NCBI GenBank assembly: GCA_963827545.1
Contig: CAWHBI010000040.1
Span: forward strand, 13,730-77,729
Reading direction: 5' to 3'
Length of the DNA stretch: 64,000 bases
From: AWTP1-13 sp963827545
Lineage (GTDB): Bacteria > Pseudomonadota > Alphaproteobacteria > Rhizobiales > Hyphomicrobiaceae
In this document: piece by piece, positions 16,681 through 25,498 of the stretch
Position numbering within the stretch: position 1 is the stretch's first letter
Layout: each line of letters begins with the position of its first letter
Program-made: the position numbers and the translations under genes
The notes under the pieces: generated by a model
Told to the model about the DNA's origin: nothing
Seen by the model: only the letters and a program-made list of their open reading frames with translations
Databases searched by the model: none

Positions 16681-16975
16681 GGGGCATCCTTACAACGCGG
16701 CAAAGCGCGAACTGCAGGATGCAGACGGCCTAGTTGAGGCTGACCGAGGTGTCCTGAGCCGATCAACCCTTACACGCGCAACAGACGTGATGATCGACTG
16801 CGTAAGGCCGAGCGTGCGTAGCTACCACGCGCCCGATGTTGCGTATCTCCGGCACCCTACTCCAATCTGGAGTGGTTGTCCTCGCTATTCGACAGTTGTC
16901 TCGCAGTGCCGCGAGGCTCCTCGATTCCGCAATTTATGTTGCTGATTCAAGGCGTACGATTTTATACATTTCCGT

Positions 16976-17000
16976 GGAACGTAGGCCGAAACTGCACGTT
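16976..17000 (+). promoter_or_regulatory. EcfG-type (general stress response) promoter
   Basis: GGAAC at 16976-16980, a 16-base spacer and CGTT at 16997-17000 match the alphaproteobacterial EcfG consensus. It lies 90 bp upstream of the NepR-like start at 17090 and in the same direction. nepR genes are known to be under EcfG control in this class, so the match has contextual support. Confidence 0.6.
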
Positions 17001-17089
17001 CAAGAGTTCAGGCGGGTATCAGCTCAAGATGTCGCCGCTCGCCGCAATTGGCGCTCCTCAACCCAATATTGCGAAGGAAAGCGGCTCCG

Positions 17090-17365
17090 ATGGGAGTGCC
17101 GCGAGAGTCGAAGGCTGGATACGACAATTCGCTCGGACTGATCGCCAAGCGGCTTCGTGAGGAGAGCGAGAGCGTCACGCAGGAGCCGTTGCCTGCGCGG
17201 TTCCGCGAGCTCCTTAGAGAGCTTGATCGCTGTCCTGACAAAGGGACAGCATCGCTAAAGAAGGAAGTCCTCGACGAACTGCTAAGCATGAGGGAGCCAA
17301 CAGCCAGAACAAGAGCTCTACTCGAAGCTTTCCGCCGCGCAACGAAGCGCGCGTCTCGCCATTGA
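17090..17365 (+). CDS. NepR-like anti-sigma factor
   Basis: 91 residues from the ATG at 17090; an upstream in-frame start at 17048 is less likely. The core LIAKRLREESESVTQEPLP, then ARFRELLRELDR, fits NepR, where two helices around a (E/Q)P(L/V)PxRFxxLL motif hold the sigma factor EcfG. In the known circuit, phosphorylated PhyR pulls NepR off EcfG. Neither phyR nor ecfG is adjacent, so this may be a second, orphan NepR paralogue. The EcfG-type promoter upstream suggests negative feedback. Confidence 0.6.
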   Translation: MGVPRESKAGYDNSLGLIAKRLREESESVTQEPLPARFRELLRELDRCPDKGTASLKKEVLDELLSMREPTARTRALLEAFRRATKRASRH

Positions 17366-17538
17366 CGACTGCAGTCACGAGCCTGCGAAATTGCGATGTC
17401 CAAGCTCACGCTCTCCGCCGATCTTACCTCTTGGCAGGGCGCGGATTTTTCTGACAAAGCTCGTGTCCCGTTGACCGTTCAGGAGCGACACACAAGGGAG
17501 TTGGCGTCGCGACACCCCGTGGAATTGCTTGGGAAAAG

Positions 17539-17613
<75 letters not shown>

Positions 17614-17889
17614 AAATGACGCGAGAAAGCCCCGGAATTTCGCGCTTTCTATCAGGTCTGTAGGCCGACGCAAGGAAAAGGACGCGACGTGAACTAGAAG
17701 CGGCAGGTTGAGAACCCTGGTTCGAAAGTGATGACAGAACGGTTCCAGGGTTCGTGACCTGCGCGCAATGGACTGGTGCACCGAAATCGCGCCCGCGCAT
17801 CGGGCGCTGCAACGCGCTCTACGGCGGCCGGCTCCTTTTCCCGTTGCATGTCCTCGCGGTGTCGCCTGAGAGCCACCGAGCGTTGGCGA

Positions 17890-18228
17890 CTAAGCAGCAA
17901 CCAGCGACGCGGCCGCAGGCGCCAGGGTGCCAAAGCGAGTCCGCTCAAGACCTTTCGACCGCTCCGCCTCTTCGATCTCGGCCGCAGCGATGGCCTTCGC
18001 CAGTGCGGCGTTGAGCGCTTTGGCCGCATCGAGGGTCAGCTCGACGGCGGCCCGCGCGCCCGGCGGCAGGCCCCTGTGGACGAAGTCGATGGTGATGGCG
18101 TCCTCGAGCAACGCGTGGCGCGCGTGGTCGTAGGAGACCACCGAGTGCGAGAGCGGAAACCAGTCATCCGCGCCCTTGGCCATGCCGCTCGCAGGCGCGA
18201 TCTCGACGATCGATGTGCACATGCTCAT
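17890..18228 (-). CDS. Conserved hypothetical protein (DUF6295-like)
   Basis: 112 residues; the ATG at 18228 directly follows the TAA of the hydrolase gene, so the two form an operon. The protein begins MSMCTSIVEIAPASG, then KGADDWFPLSHSVVSYDHAR, then ITIDFVHRGLPPGARAAVEL, a pattern I recall in small proteins of the DUF6295 type; the family call is from memory. No signal peptide. Role unknown; co-transcription with a dienelactone-hydrolase-like enzyme suggests a link to that reaction. Confidence 0.6.
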   Translation of the reverse strand: MSMCTSIVEIAPASGMAKGADDWFPLSHSVVSYDHARHALLEDAITIDFVHRGLPPGARAAVELTLDAAKALNAALAKAIAAAEIEEAERSKGLERTRFGTLAPAAASLVAA

Positions 18229-18976
18229 TTACCTCGCCAGATGCTTGCCAAGGAACGCGAACACCTTGTTCCAGCCGTCGAGCGCCTGCTCCACCCGGTA
18301 CATCGGCCGGTGGTAGTAGAAGATGCCGTGGCCGGCGCCGTCGTAGCGGTAGAACTCGTGAGCCTTACCGTGCTTCTTGAGCTCGGCCTCGTGCTGGTCC
18401 ACCTGCTCCGGGCTTGGTGCGCGATCCTCGTTGCCGAAGACGCCGAGCAGCGGACAGGAGAGAGTTCTTGGTGAGCTCGATCGGTGACGTCGGCGTCTTG
18501 GCGTTGAGTTCCTCCTTGGCCATCACGACGCGGCCGCCCCATAGTTCGACGCATGCGTCGACATCTTTTCGGTGGCAGGCATAGAGAAAGGCGTGCCGCC
18601 CTCCGGAGCAGGAGCCGAAGACGCCGACCTTGCCGTTGTGGCCCTGCTGCGCGCGCACCCACTTCACTGCGGCCTCCGTGTCGCCGATGACCTGGGCGTC
18701 CGGAACACCGCCCTCGGCGCGCACCTTGGCCGCGACATCGTCCGGATTGCCCTGGCCGTTGCGCTCATAGAGGTTGTGGCAGATGGCGATGTAACCGTGG
18801 TGGGCGAACTTGCGCGTCATCTCGCAATAGATCTCGCTCCAGCCAGGGAGATGGTGGATCAGCACGACGCCGGGGAAGGGGCCCGGTCCCGACGGACGCG
18901 CCACATAAGCCGAGATCGGCTCACCCTTGTCGCCGTTGATCTTTGTGGTCTCCACGGTCATGCCACGGTATGTCAC
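18229..18976 (-). pseudogene. Dienelactone hydrolase family protein, frameshifted
   Basis: Starts at a GTG (18976) with an excellent AGGAGGT six bases upstream. The alpha/beta hydrolase reading gives VVLIHHLPGWSEIYCEM, CHNLYERNGQGNPDD, and the nucleophile elbow GVFGSCSGGRHAF. Near 18464 one extra base shifts the frame. In the next frame the family continues with LLGVFGNEDRAPSPEQ (acid) and DGAGHGIFYYHRP (His), ending at a TAA at 18229-18231. Total length 748 nt is 3n+1, so one insertion explains everything and the repaired product is 248 residues. Genuine mutation or sequencing error cannot be told apart here. Confidence 0.8.
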
Positions 18977-19423
18977 TTCGTTACCTCCTCAAAAAGCCGG
19001 AATTTCAGTCTCCACGCGTCGTGACGAGCCCCCATCGAGCGGTCGAGGGTCGAAGCTTAGTTTGCTGGCGGTAGCGACGCCAGCGCGAGCATGGCAGTCA
19101 GAGCCGCCGCCTTCTGCCGCAGACGGTCAGGCTCCCGCGCGACCGGGAACGAAACATCTCGGACCGGCAGCCTGGCGTCAAAACGCACGCATGATGGCTG
19201 CCTGGGCTTAGTCCGCTAACCCCTCGACTTCGGACAAGTCTGACTTTCTTCTGCGAGGTCTCCCAGCTACCACTTTCAGACCCACGACATGGCGTGCTCG
19301 GCGGTTGTCCGGCGGCTGCTTCCTTGTAGGATAGATAGGGCGCAAGATGCTATGCACGGGTAATCATTCCTTTGCATGCAAGCTGACGCCTTCGATTGCT
19401 GATGTTGTCAGCATGGGGCGGTG
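18977..19423. other. Intergenic region before copy B of the duplicated pair
   Basis: No gene supported. From about 19279 it matches the region upstream of copy A (3613-3740). The ribosome site of the minus-strand hydrolase lies at its left end and an inverted repeat at 19382-19412. Confidence 0.6.
19382..19412. promoter_or_regulatory. Inverted repeat upstream of copy B (candidate operator)
   Basis: GCTGAC, 19 bases, GTCAGC, ending 11 bases before the ATG at 19424. The copy A counterpart (3715-3729) has GTTGAC and GTCAAC with a spacer of 3. Paired changes keep the arms complementary while the spacer changed by 16 bases. Confidence 0.4.
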
Positions 19424-21712
19424 ATGAACGGAACGGAAAGAGCAGGGATGACGGGAAACAGTTCAAACAACAAGTGGATCGGGCAGCGCACCATCAGGCC
19501 GGATGGCGCGGACAAGGTTACCGGCCGCGCGGCTTTCGGCGCCGACTTCTCGCAACCGGGCATGCTGGTGGGAAAGGTTCTGCGCAGCCCACATCCGCAT
19601 GCGCGCATCAAGTCGATCAACTTCGAAAGAGCGGCGGCGCTGCCGGGCGTCAAAGCTGTCATGACCGGCTCCGATCTCGTGGAGTTCCCCTGGGATAAGC
19701 CGGCGATCCTCGGCATCCAGGACTTGCGCTTCAATAGCCGCAATGTGATGGCGCGCGACAAGGCGCTCTACGCGGGTCACGCTGTGGCAGCGGTCGCCGC
19801 AACATCGGCCAAGATCGCCTCTCAAGCCCTCAAGCTGATCGAGGTCGACTATGAGGTCTTGCCGTGGGTCATCGACGTCGACGAAGCGATGCAGCCGGGC
19901 GCCCCTATTCTGCACGAGCACATGCGCAACGTCGGCGCCAAGCCGGGTCCGGCCACGACGTCGAATGTCGCGGGCAAGCTCGAGCACACTCTGGGCAACG
20001 TCGATGCCGGCTTCGCAGCGGCTGACGTCATCGTCGAGCGCAGCTTCAAGACCAAGCCAGTGCATCAAGGCTATATCGAGCCCCACGCGTGTCTCGTCAG
20101 CGTCAACAAGGACGGTCACGCCACCATCTGGAGCAGCAGCCAGGGCCACTTCATGGTGCGGGACATGACGGCCCAGCTGACTGGCCTCAAGCTCAGCGAC
20201 ATTCGCGCGATCCCGGCCGAGATCGGCGGCGGCTTCGGCGGCAAGACGATCGTCTATCTGGAGCCATTGGCGCTGATCCTGGCGAAGAAGTCGGCTCGTC
20301 CGGTAAAAATGGTGATGACGCGCGAGGAGGTGTTTCGCGCCACGGGCCCCACGTCCGGTTCATCGAGCACCGTCAAGATCGGCGCAACCAAGGACGGCAA
20401 GATCACCGCCGTCAAGGCGACCTACAATCTGCAGGCCGGCGCCTTCCCGGGCTCACCCATTCGCGGCGCCGTGGGGTGCGCCCTCTCACCCTACGACATC
20501 GCCAACGTGCAAATCACCGGGTACGACGTGGTGACGAACCGACCCAAGGTTGCGGCCTATCGTGCGCCGGGAGCGCCGATCGGGGCGTTCTCGGCGGAGT
20601 GCACTCTCGACGAGCTCGCCAAGGCCTTGAAGATGGACCCGCTCGTGCTGCGCCAGAAGAACGCGGCCAAGGAGGGGACGAAAGCGGCCTACGGCCCGAC
20701 ATTCCGCCGGATCGGCTATGAGGAAACTCTGCAGGCAGCGCTCAGCCATCCTCACTACCAGATACCTTTGGGCCCCAACCAGGGCCGCGGCGTCGCCAGC
20801 GGCTTTTGGTTCAATGCGGGCGGCGAGTTCAGTGCACAGGTCTATGTCAACGAGGACGGCACCGTGGTGGTGGTAACGGGGCATCCCGACATCGGCGGCT
20901 CGCGGGCCTCGATGGTCAACATCGTCGCGGAATTGCTGGGCGTCGACTATCGCAACGTCCAGGCCCTGATCGGCGACACGAGCTCCGTCGGCTTCAGCGC
21001 ACTCACCGGAGGCAGTCGTGTCACGTTCGCCGCCGCCATGGTGGTAACAAAAGCGACCGAGCAGGTGATCCAGACCCTGCGTGAGCGCGCGGCCAAGATC
21101 TGGAAGATCGATGCCGAGGCGGTCGTCTGGGAGAACGGCGAAGCCCGTCCCGCCGGCTCCAATGCCGGCGACTTCCCGCCGCTGACCCTGAGCGAATTGG
21201 CCGCAAAAGCGAGCGCTACGGGTGGGCCGATCAACGCGCGCTCCTCGCTCAACACGGAAGGTGCGGCAGGTGGGTTCGCAACCCACATTTGCGACGTTGA
21301 GGTCGATCGAGAGACCGGAAAAGTTCAGGTCATACGCTACACAGCGGTCCAAGATGCCGGCCGGGCCATCCACCCAAGCTACGTGGAGGGGCAGATCCAG
21401 GGCGGTGTCGTTCAAGGCATTGGCTGGGCCCTGAACGAGGAGTGCATATTTGCCGACAACGGCAAGCTGGATAATCCGGGCTTTCTCGACTATCGCATGC
21501 CGGTCGCCTCCGATCTTCCGATGATCGAAGCCGTCATCATAGAGGTGCCGAACGACAAGCACCCGCAAGGGGTGCGCGGGGTGGCAGAAGTGCCGATCGT
21601 GCCGGCACCGGCGGCGGTTGCCAACGCCGTGCGCAATGCCACAGGGCTGCGCCTCACCGATCTGCCCATGTCCCCCCCGAAGGTGTTAGCCGCTCTGACG
21701 GCCCCAGAGTGA
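19424..21712 (+). CDS. Xanthine dehydrogenase-type molybdopterin-binding subunit, copy B (intact)
   Basis: 762 residues from the ATG at 19424 (GTG 19421 and ATG 19448 are alternatives). It is the large molybdenum cofactor subunit of the xanthine dehydrogenase / aldehyde oxidase / CO dehydrogenase family. The N-terminal a/b-hammerhead domain has GRAAFGADF and VLRSPHPHARI. Moco-binding GGGFGGK starts near residue 268, and AYRAPGAPIGAF lies near 380. The catalytic glutamate is Glu722 in RGVAEVPIVPAPAAVAN. The CO dehydrogenase signature AYRCSFR is absent. These enzymes normally need a 2Fe-2S and usually an FAD subunit, but none lies next to either copy. Substrate unknown; the following gene is a flavin monooxygenase. 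Confidence 0.9.
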   Translation: MNGTERAGMTGNSSNNKWIGQRTIRPDGADKVTGRAAFGADFSQPGMLVGKVLRSPHPHARIKSINFERAAALPGVKAVMTGSDLVEFPWDKPAILGIQDLRFNSRNVMARDKALYAGHAVAAVAATSAKIASQALKLIEVDYEVLPWVIDVDEAMQPGAPILHEHMRNVGAKPGPATTSNVAGKLEHTLGNVDAGFAAADVIVERSFKTKPVHQGYIEPHACLVSVNKDGHATIWSSSQGHFMVRDMTAQLTGLKLSDIRAIPAEIGGGFGGKTIVYLEPLALILAKKSARPVKMVMTREEVFRATGPTSGSSSTVKIGATKDGKITAVKATYNLQAGAFPGSPIRGAVGCALSPYDIANVQITGYDVVTNRPKVAAYRAPGAPIGAFSAECTLDELAKALKMDPLVLRQKNAAKEGTKAAYGPTFRRIGYEETLQAALSHPHYQIPLGPNQGRGVASGFWFNAGGEFSAQVYVNEDGTVVVVTGHPDIGGSRASMVNIVAELLGVDYRNVQALIGDTSSVGFSALTGGSRVTFAAAMVVTKATEQVIQTLRERAAKIWKIDAEAVVWENGEARPAGSNAGDFPPLTLSELAAKASATGGPINARSSLNTEGAAGGFATHICDVEVDRETGKVQVIRYTAVQDAGRAIHPSYVEGQIQGGVVQGIGWALNEECIFADNGKLDNPGFLDYRMPVASDLPMIEAVIIEVPNDKHPQGVRGVAEVPIVPAPAAVANAVRNATGLRLTDLPMSPPKVLAALTAPE

Positions 21713-21798
21713 GTGGAAACGAAGGTGCGGCACCGGCGCCATGCGACGAGTTTCGTTACGATCAGCGCCGTTCAAGGGACGCGTAAAAAGGGCAAGGG

Positions 21799-22965
21799 AT
21801 GAACGACAGATTTCTAAAGACCGGTATCTTTCTTGCTCCTTTTCATCCCCTTGGCGAAAGTCCGCTGCTCGCTCTTGACCGTGATATGGAGCTCTTGGTC
21901 CATCTCGACCGGCTGAACTATCACGAGGCCTGGGTCGGCGAGCACCACTCGGCAGGCTTCGAGATCATTGCCTGTCCCGAGATGTTCATTGCGGCCGCCG
22001 CGGAGCGCACGCGCTACATCCGCCTCGGGACAGGCGTTGTTTCGCTGCCCTACCACAACCCGTTCACACTCGCTGGACGGCTGATGCAGCTCGACTATAT
22101 GACGCGCGGCCGGGCCATGTTCGGCGTCGGGCCGGGTTCACTGGTCTATGATGCAGTGAAGATGGGGCTCAAGGCCGAAGACCAGCGACGCAAGCTCGAT
22201 GAGTCGCTCGACGTCATCATGGAGCTCATGCAAGGCCGCATGGTGACCAGGAAGACCGACTGGTTCGACCTGCAGGAAGCGTGCCTCCAGCTCAAGAGCT
22301 ACTCGCAACCGATGATGGAGATGGCCGTTGCGTCGTCCCGCTCTCCGGTCGGAGCAGTGGCCGCGGGCAGGCACGGCATCGGAATGCTCTCGATCGGCGG
22401 CACGTCGGATGATGCCCTCAAGGCGCATGCCACCAACTGGGGTGTCTACGAGGAAAGCGCCAAGGCAAATGGCAAGACGCCCGACCGCCGAAAGTGGCGC
22501 ATTGTCACCTTCGCCCACGTAGCGGAGACGAGAGAGCAGGCGCATCAGGACGTCAGGTTCGGGTTGGAGGACTTCAAGCGCTATTTCACCGAAGTGGCGA
22601 CCTTCCCCATTATCCCGCCCGACATCACGACGGATGCCGCAGAGTACCTGGTGTCATCAGGTCTCGCCTGCATCGGCACGCCCGACGATTGCATCCGTCA
22701 TTTCGAGCGCCTGTGGAGAGGCTCCAACGGCGGCTTCGGCGGCGTCCTTCTGTTGGCGCACAACTGGGCGGACTGGCCGGCGACAAAGCGCAGCTACGAG
22801 CTGATGGCGCGCTACGTCCACCCGCATTTTCAGCGCAACTCCAACGAGCTTCGCGACTGGAGCTATCACGACGCCAAGTCTAAGTTCGCGACGGCCGGCG
22901 CTCAGTCGAAAGCAGCGGTCCAAGCAGCAATCGACAAGCATGGTGAGCGCAAAGGGCAAAGCTAG
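21799..22965 (+). CDS. LLM-class flavin-dependent monooxygenase, limonene 1,2-monooxygenase-like, copy B
   Basis: 388 residues. Same architecture as copy A: FLAPFHPLGESPLLALDRD, WVGEHHSAGFEIIACPEMF, RLGTGVVSLPYHNP, and a C-terminal HNWADWPATKRSYELMARY. By eye about 25 residues differ from copy A, mostly conservative, so both copies appear to have been under selection. It lies 86 bp behind the intact molybdenum subunit and is likely co-transcribed. Reduced flavin must come from elsewhere; a ferredoxin-reductase-like remnant follows it directly. Confidence 0.88.
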   Translation: MNDRFLKTGIFLAPFHPLGESPLLALDRDMELLVHLDRLNYHEAWVGEHHSAGFEIIACPEMFIAAAAERTRYIRLGTGVVSLPYHNPFTLAGRLMQLDYMTRGRAMFGVGPGSLVYDAVKMGLKAEDQRRKLDESLDVIMELMQGRMVTRKTDWFDLQEACLQLKSYSQPMMEMAVASSRSPVGAVAAGRHGIGMLSIGGTSDDALKAHATNWGVYEESAKANGKTPDRRKWRIVTFAHVAETREQAHQDVRFGLEDFKRYFTEVATFPIIPPDITTDAAEYLVSSGLACIGTPDDCIRHFERLWRGSNGGFGGVLLLAHNWADWPATKRSYELMARYVHPHFQRNSNELRDWSYHDAKSKFATAGAQSKAAVQAAIDKHGERKGQS

Positions 22966-22987
22966 CCGCACGGGTCGATTGTCCCTC

Positions 22988-23154
22988 CAGCATTACGACG
23001 TTTCGATCAAAATGTCGGCCATGCGGAAAGCTGGGACGAGGTGGCTATCGAGGGCGAGCCTGCCGACAGGGATTGCCTCGTGCGATACAAGCGCCGAGGC
23101 CGCGTCCTGGCGGTTGCCGCGATTCATCGCGATATCGAAGACCTCAAGGCCGAA
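22988..23154 (+). pseudogene. C-terminal remnant of a ferredoxin reductase-type FAD oxidoreductase
   Basis: QHYDVSIK is read in one frame from 22988. After a one-base shift near 23012 the reading becomes VGHAESWDEVAIEGEP, then RDCLVRYKRRGRVLAVAAI, then HRDIEDLKAE. This is the Reductase_C domain end of ferredoxin/rubredoxin-NAD reductases, where FWSxQYD, GHAExWDE and GRVLAVA are typical. FAD and NAD domains are missing. It abuts the copy B monooxygenase just as the Lrp remnant abuts copy A. Confidence 0.6.
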
Positions 23155-23257
23155 CCAACGATGCCGGCGTGGTCTGCCAGCTGCAAACTCCGGCCTGCAA
23201 AAAGAATCTGCACGCCCACTCCGCGGAGGGGGTGTGTCGATCCTGAGGGGGGAAGCC

Positions 23258-23842
23258 ATGCGTCCAGTTCTTGCTTTAGTTCTTTTTGGGAGCCTTGCCG
23301 CAGATGCCGCGCTGGCCGGCAGCACGCTGCTCCACGCAGAGCCGGCGACCGCAATGGCGTTTCTCAAGACCTTGGAGCGGTACGCGGGGAGCATAAAATA
23401 CGACTGCAGGACGTACGAGGACAAAAATCTCGAGCGTCTCAAACGTCAGATGATAGAGGCAACTGCCGTATTCCTCAGGGCCTTTGTTGCGACACACGGC
23501 TCGGTAACGATCATGTCCGCACATCGGACGAGACAGGAGCAGGCCTGCGTCTGCGCGGGAGAAAAAGGACCCTGTTCACGCTCCAAACCATCACGCCACT
23601 TCTTTGGATGGGCGATCGATGTGCGCGCTGGTGCTGGCACAAAGGCCGAGTATGAGTGCATGCAGGATTTCGCAAAGAAGAACCCGCACTTGGGCATACA
23701 CTTCCCGTTCGGCATGAAGGACAGACCACACATGGAGTGGAATGGAAGAGCAGTAGCCTTCAAGGCAAGTCCCAAAGTGCCGGTGGTTCCTTGCGCAGGC
23801 CCGGTCACAACAATGATCGACCCAAATAAATTTCCGGACTGA
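23258..23842 (+). CDS. Exported M15-family peptidase (VanY / D-Ala-D-Ala carboxypeptidase type)
   Basis: 194 residues from the ATG at 23258, with a GAGGGGGGA ribosome site. A signal peptide (RPVLALVLFGSLAADAALA) ends near residue 20. The zinc ligands of the M15 fold are visible: IMSAHRTRQEQ, then the H-x6-D pattern in RHFFGWAIDVRAGAG, then HMEWNG. Four cysteines (CVCAGEKGPC and others) may form disulfides. It probably trims peptidoglycan peptides in the periplasm. It is a single gene after the copy B pair, inside the tRNA-Thr-bounded segment. Confidence 0.78.
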   Translation: MRPVLALVLFGSLAADAALAGSTLLHAEPATAMAFLKTLERYAGSIKYDCRTYEDKNLERLKRQMIEATAVFLRAFVATHGSVTIMSAHRTRQEQACVCAGEKGPCSRSKPSRHFFGWAIDVRAGAGTKAEYECMQDFAKKNPHLGIHFPFGMKDRPHMEWNGRAVAFKASPKVPVVPCAGPVTTMIDPNKFPD

Positions 23843-24221
23843 GCACCTTTCACCCTCGTGCCGAGCGGATCGCGGTTGCGTCCGCCGCCTAGGGTGGACC
23901 GGACTAACTGCGGGCAGCGTGCGAACGGAGACTCTGTGCAGTTTCTCGGACGCCTGGATGACGGCCCCAAGCGAGGACACCCCACGCGGGTTGGACCCGG
24001 CTGTCTGGCGTCAGTGGATCGCCACCTACGCTAACGGCAGCTGGCCCGTGCCGACCCGGGCTGCCCGGTGCCGCCTGAGTTCGTGGCCGTTCCTTGAACA
24101 ACGCAAGTGCGACGGAAAGGCTCATGCTCGCTAACGGGTCGATTTGGAGGCCCGAATTGCCGAGATCGAAAGGGCCCTCAGTGACGGACTGAGATCCCGG
24201 CCCGATGTCTGAAGTGAGAGA
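23843..24221. other. Intergenic region with a possible coding remnant
   Basis: No intact gene. At 24135-24212 the plus strand reads DLEARIAEIERALSDGL and a few more residues to a stop, which looks like the charged helical end of a lost coding sequence, but no start or upstream body is identifiable because a stop precedes it directly. Confidence 0.3.
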
Positions 24222-24497
24222 TCAAGGGCAGCGCACCCTGAGCAATCTACCGGATGATGTGCGCACGTAACAGCGCCCATTGCGCGTTATGAGCGCACCT
24301 ATGACCCCGCCGGCAACCGCACCGATCACACCACCGGCGACCGCTCCGCCGAGCGTTCCCCTCGACAGGCCCCCGACCACCGCTCCCGCACCGCCACCGA
24401 TCAGCGCACCCGTGGTAACGTTGCGATCGAGTCTCGACGAGGAGGCGCAGGCCGAAAGCAGGAGAGTGGCGATGGCCACTATCAGGACCTTGGTCAC
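24222..24497 (-). CDS. Small lipoprotein with glycine-zipper segment
   Basis: 91 residues from a GTG at 24497 with GGAGA upstream; the longer frame to 24587 lacks support because the signal sequence should be N-terminal. VLIVAIATLLLSAC gives a lipobox with Cys at about 16. The central part is a glycine-zipper (GALIGGGAGAVVGGLSRGTL, then GGAVAGGVIGAVAGGVIGAL). It ends in a short tail with two cysteines. Similar to YmgG/OsmB-like or 17-kDa-antigen-like envelope lipoproteins. Likely outer- or inner-membrane attached; role unknown. Confidence 0.68.
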   Translation of the reverse strand: MTKVLIVAIATLLLSACASSSRLDRNVTTGALIGGGAGAVVGGLSRGTLGGAVAGGVIGAVAGGVIGALITRNGRCYVRTSSGRLLRVRCP

Positions 24498-25029
24498 AGG
24501 TTCTCTCCGTGCATCAGGAAGGAAAGCATCGTGGTCCGACAATTCGCCCAAGTCGCGGGGGCCAGTGTCGCGGACCAATATCATCACGGCGCTGAGCGCT
24601 TACCACGATTCGCTATGCGGCCGCGCCCGACCCGGTGGGGCAAACACCTATGCGCTGCGTCTAATATCTGATGACGGAGATATCGCGCCCCGGAAGCAAA
24701 AGCGGCGCTCGGAGGGAGGCGGCGGCGCTCGCAGGAAACCCGCGTCCCACAAGCACATCTAGCAGACGCGAGGAGTGAGAATAGCGGAGGCGAGGAATGA
24801 GAAGCGGTGCTGCCGAGCACGCTACTAGGAGATGACGCGAACCTCGCATCCCTGCTTTTCAGTTCACGCCCGCGAAGCGAGACTTGAGCAGTATGTGTCC
24901 TCGGGTGCAGCCTCGAAAACGGTGACAGCCAGGATGATTCCGGCGGATGAGATGAAATGTCCCAAAAATCGCAGAAATCCGCACTCTGCTTGACGAAATC
25001 GCCTTTCACGCATCGCAGCTTGCGCACCG
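24498..25029. other. Intergenic region left of the tRNA-Thr fragment
   Basis: No gene supported. A short imperfect tandem (gcgaggagtgagaa, then gcgaggaatgagaa) lies near 24765-24810. The region ends at the tRNA-Thr 5'-half repeat. Confidence 0.5.
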
Positions 25030-25066
<37 letters not shown>

Positions 25067-25254
25067 GACTTGGCGCACACCCCTCTCTCTCAACGCGCCA
25101 GGGTTCGGCGCAGGGAACGCGCCGGTTCTGCCATAAACGCTGCGCGCGGCAAGCCAACCGGGCAAGCGCGCGACCCCACAAGCTTGTGCACTGCAGGCGA
25201 CGCACGTAAGGTGCGACAAGCACACGGGTGGTCGCGCGTGGAACTGGGCGATCA

Positions 25255-25428
25255 ATGACGCAAAGGGCGAACACGGGAAGATCGGCCCAGGCAGAGCAGC
25301 GACGCCGGCGCCTTGCCATCGCGTTGCGTTCAAACCTCAAGAAGCGCAAGGGTCAGGCCCTCAGCCGTGCCAAGACGGAGCCCGCGGAGGATGAACGCCA
25401 CGACAGGGATCACCAGCACCGGCGCTGA
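25255..25428 (+). CDS. Small basic hypothetical protein upstream of murA
   Basis: 57 residues from the ATG at 25255. Very basic (AQAEQRRRRLAIALRSNLKK, then RKGQALSRAK) with a charged tail. Short Arg/Lys-rich proteins of this pattern (RRRLAxALRxNLKRRKxQ) are, as I recall, found just before murA in other Rhizobiales. It precedes murA by 70 bp in the same direction. Function unknown; a nucleic-acid or ribosome association is only a guess from charge. Confidence 0.55.
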   Translation: MTQRANTGRSAQAEQRRRRLAIALRSNLKKRKGQALSRAKTEPAEDERHDRDHQHRR

Positions 25429-25498
25429 CGTCTTCGGGCGGAAGGCGCAAGGCGCCTGCCTTGGATAAGAAGAGCCAACCACCAACGGGGCCTCGCGC

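Noticed and set aside
23919..24134. 71-codon plus-strand frame after the M15 peptidase
   Set aside because: No ribosome site or family; only the short helical tail after its stop looks coding, and that is too short to call.
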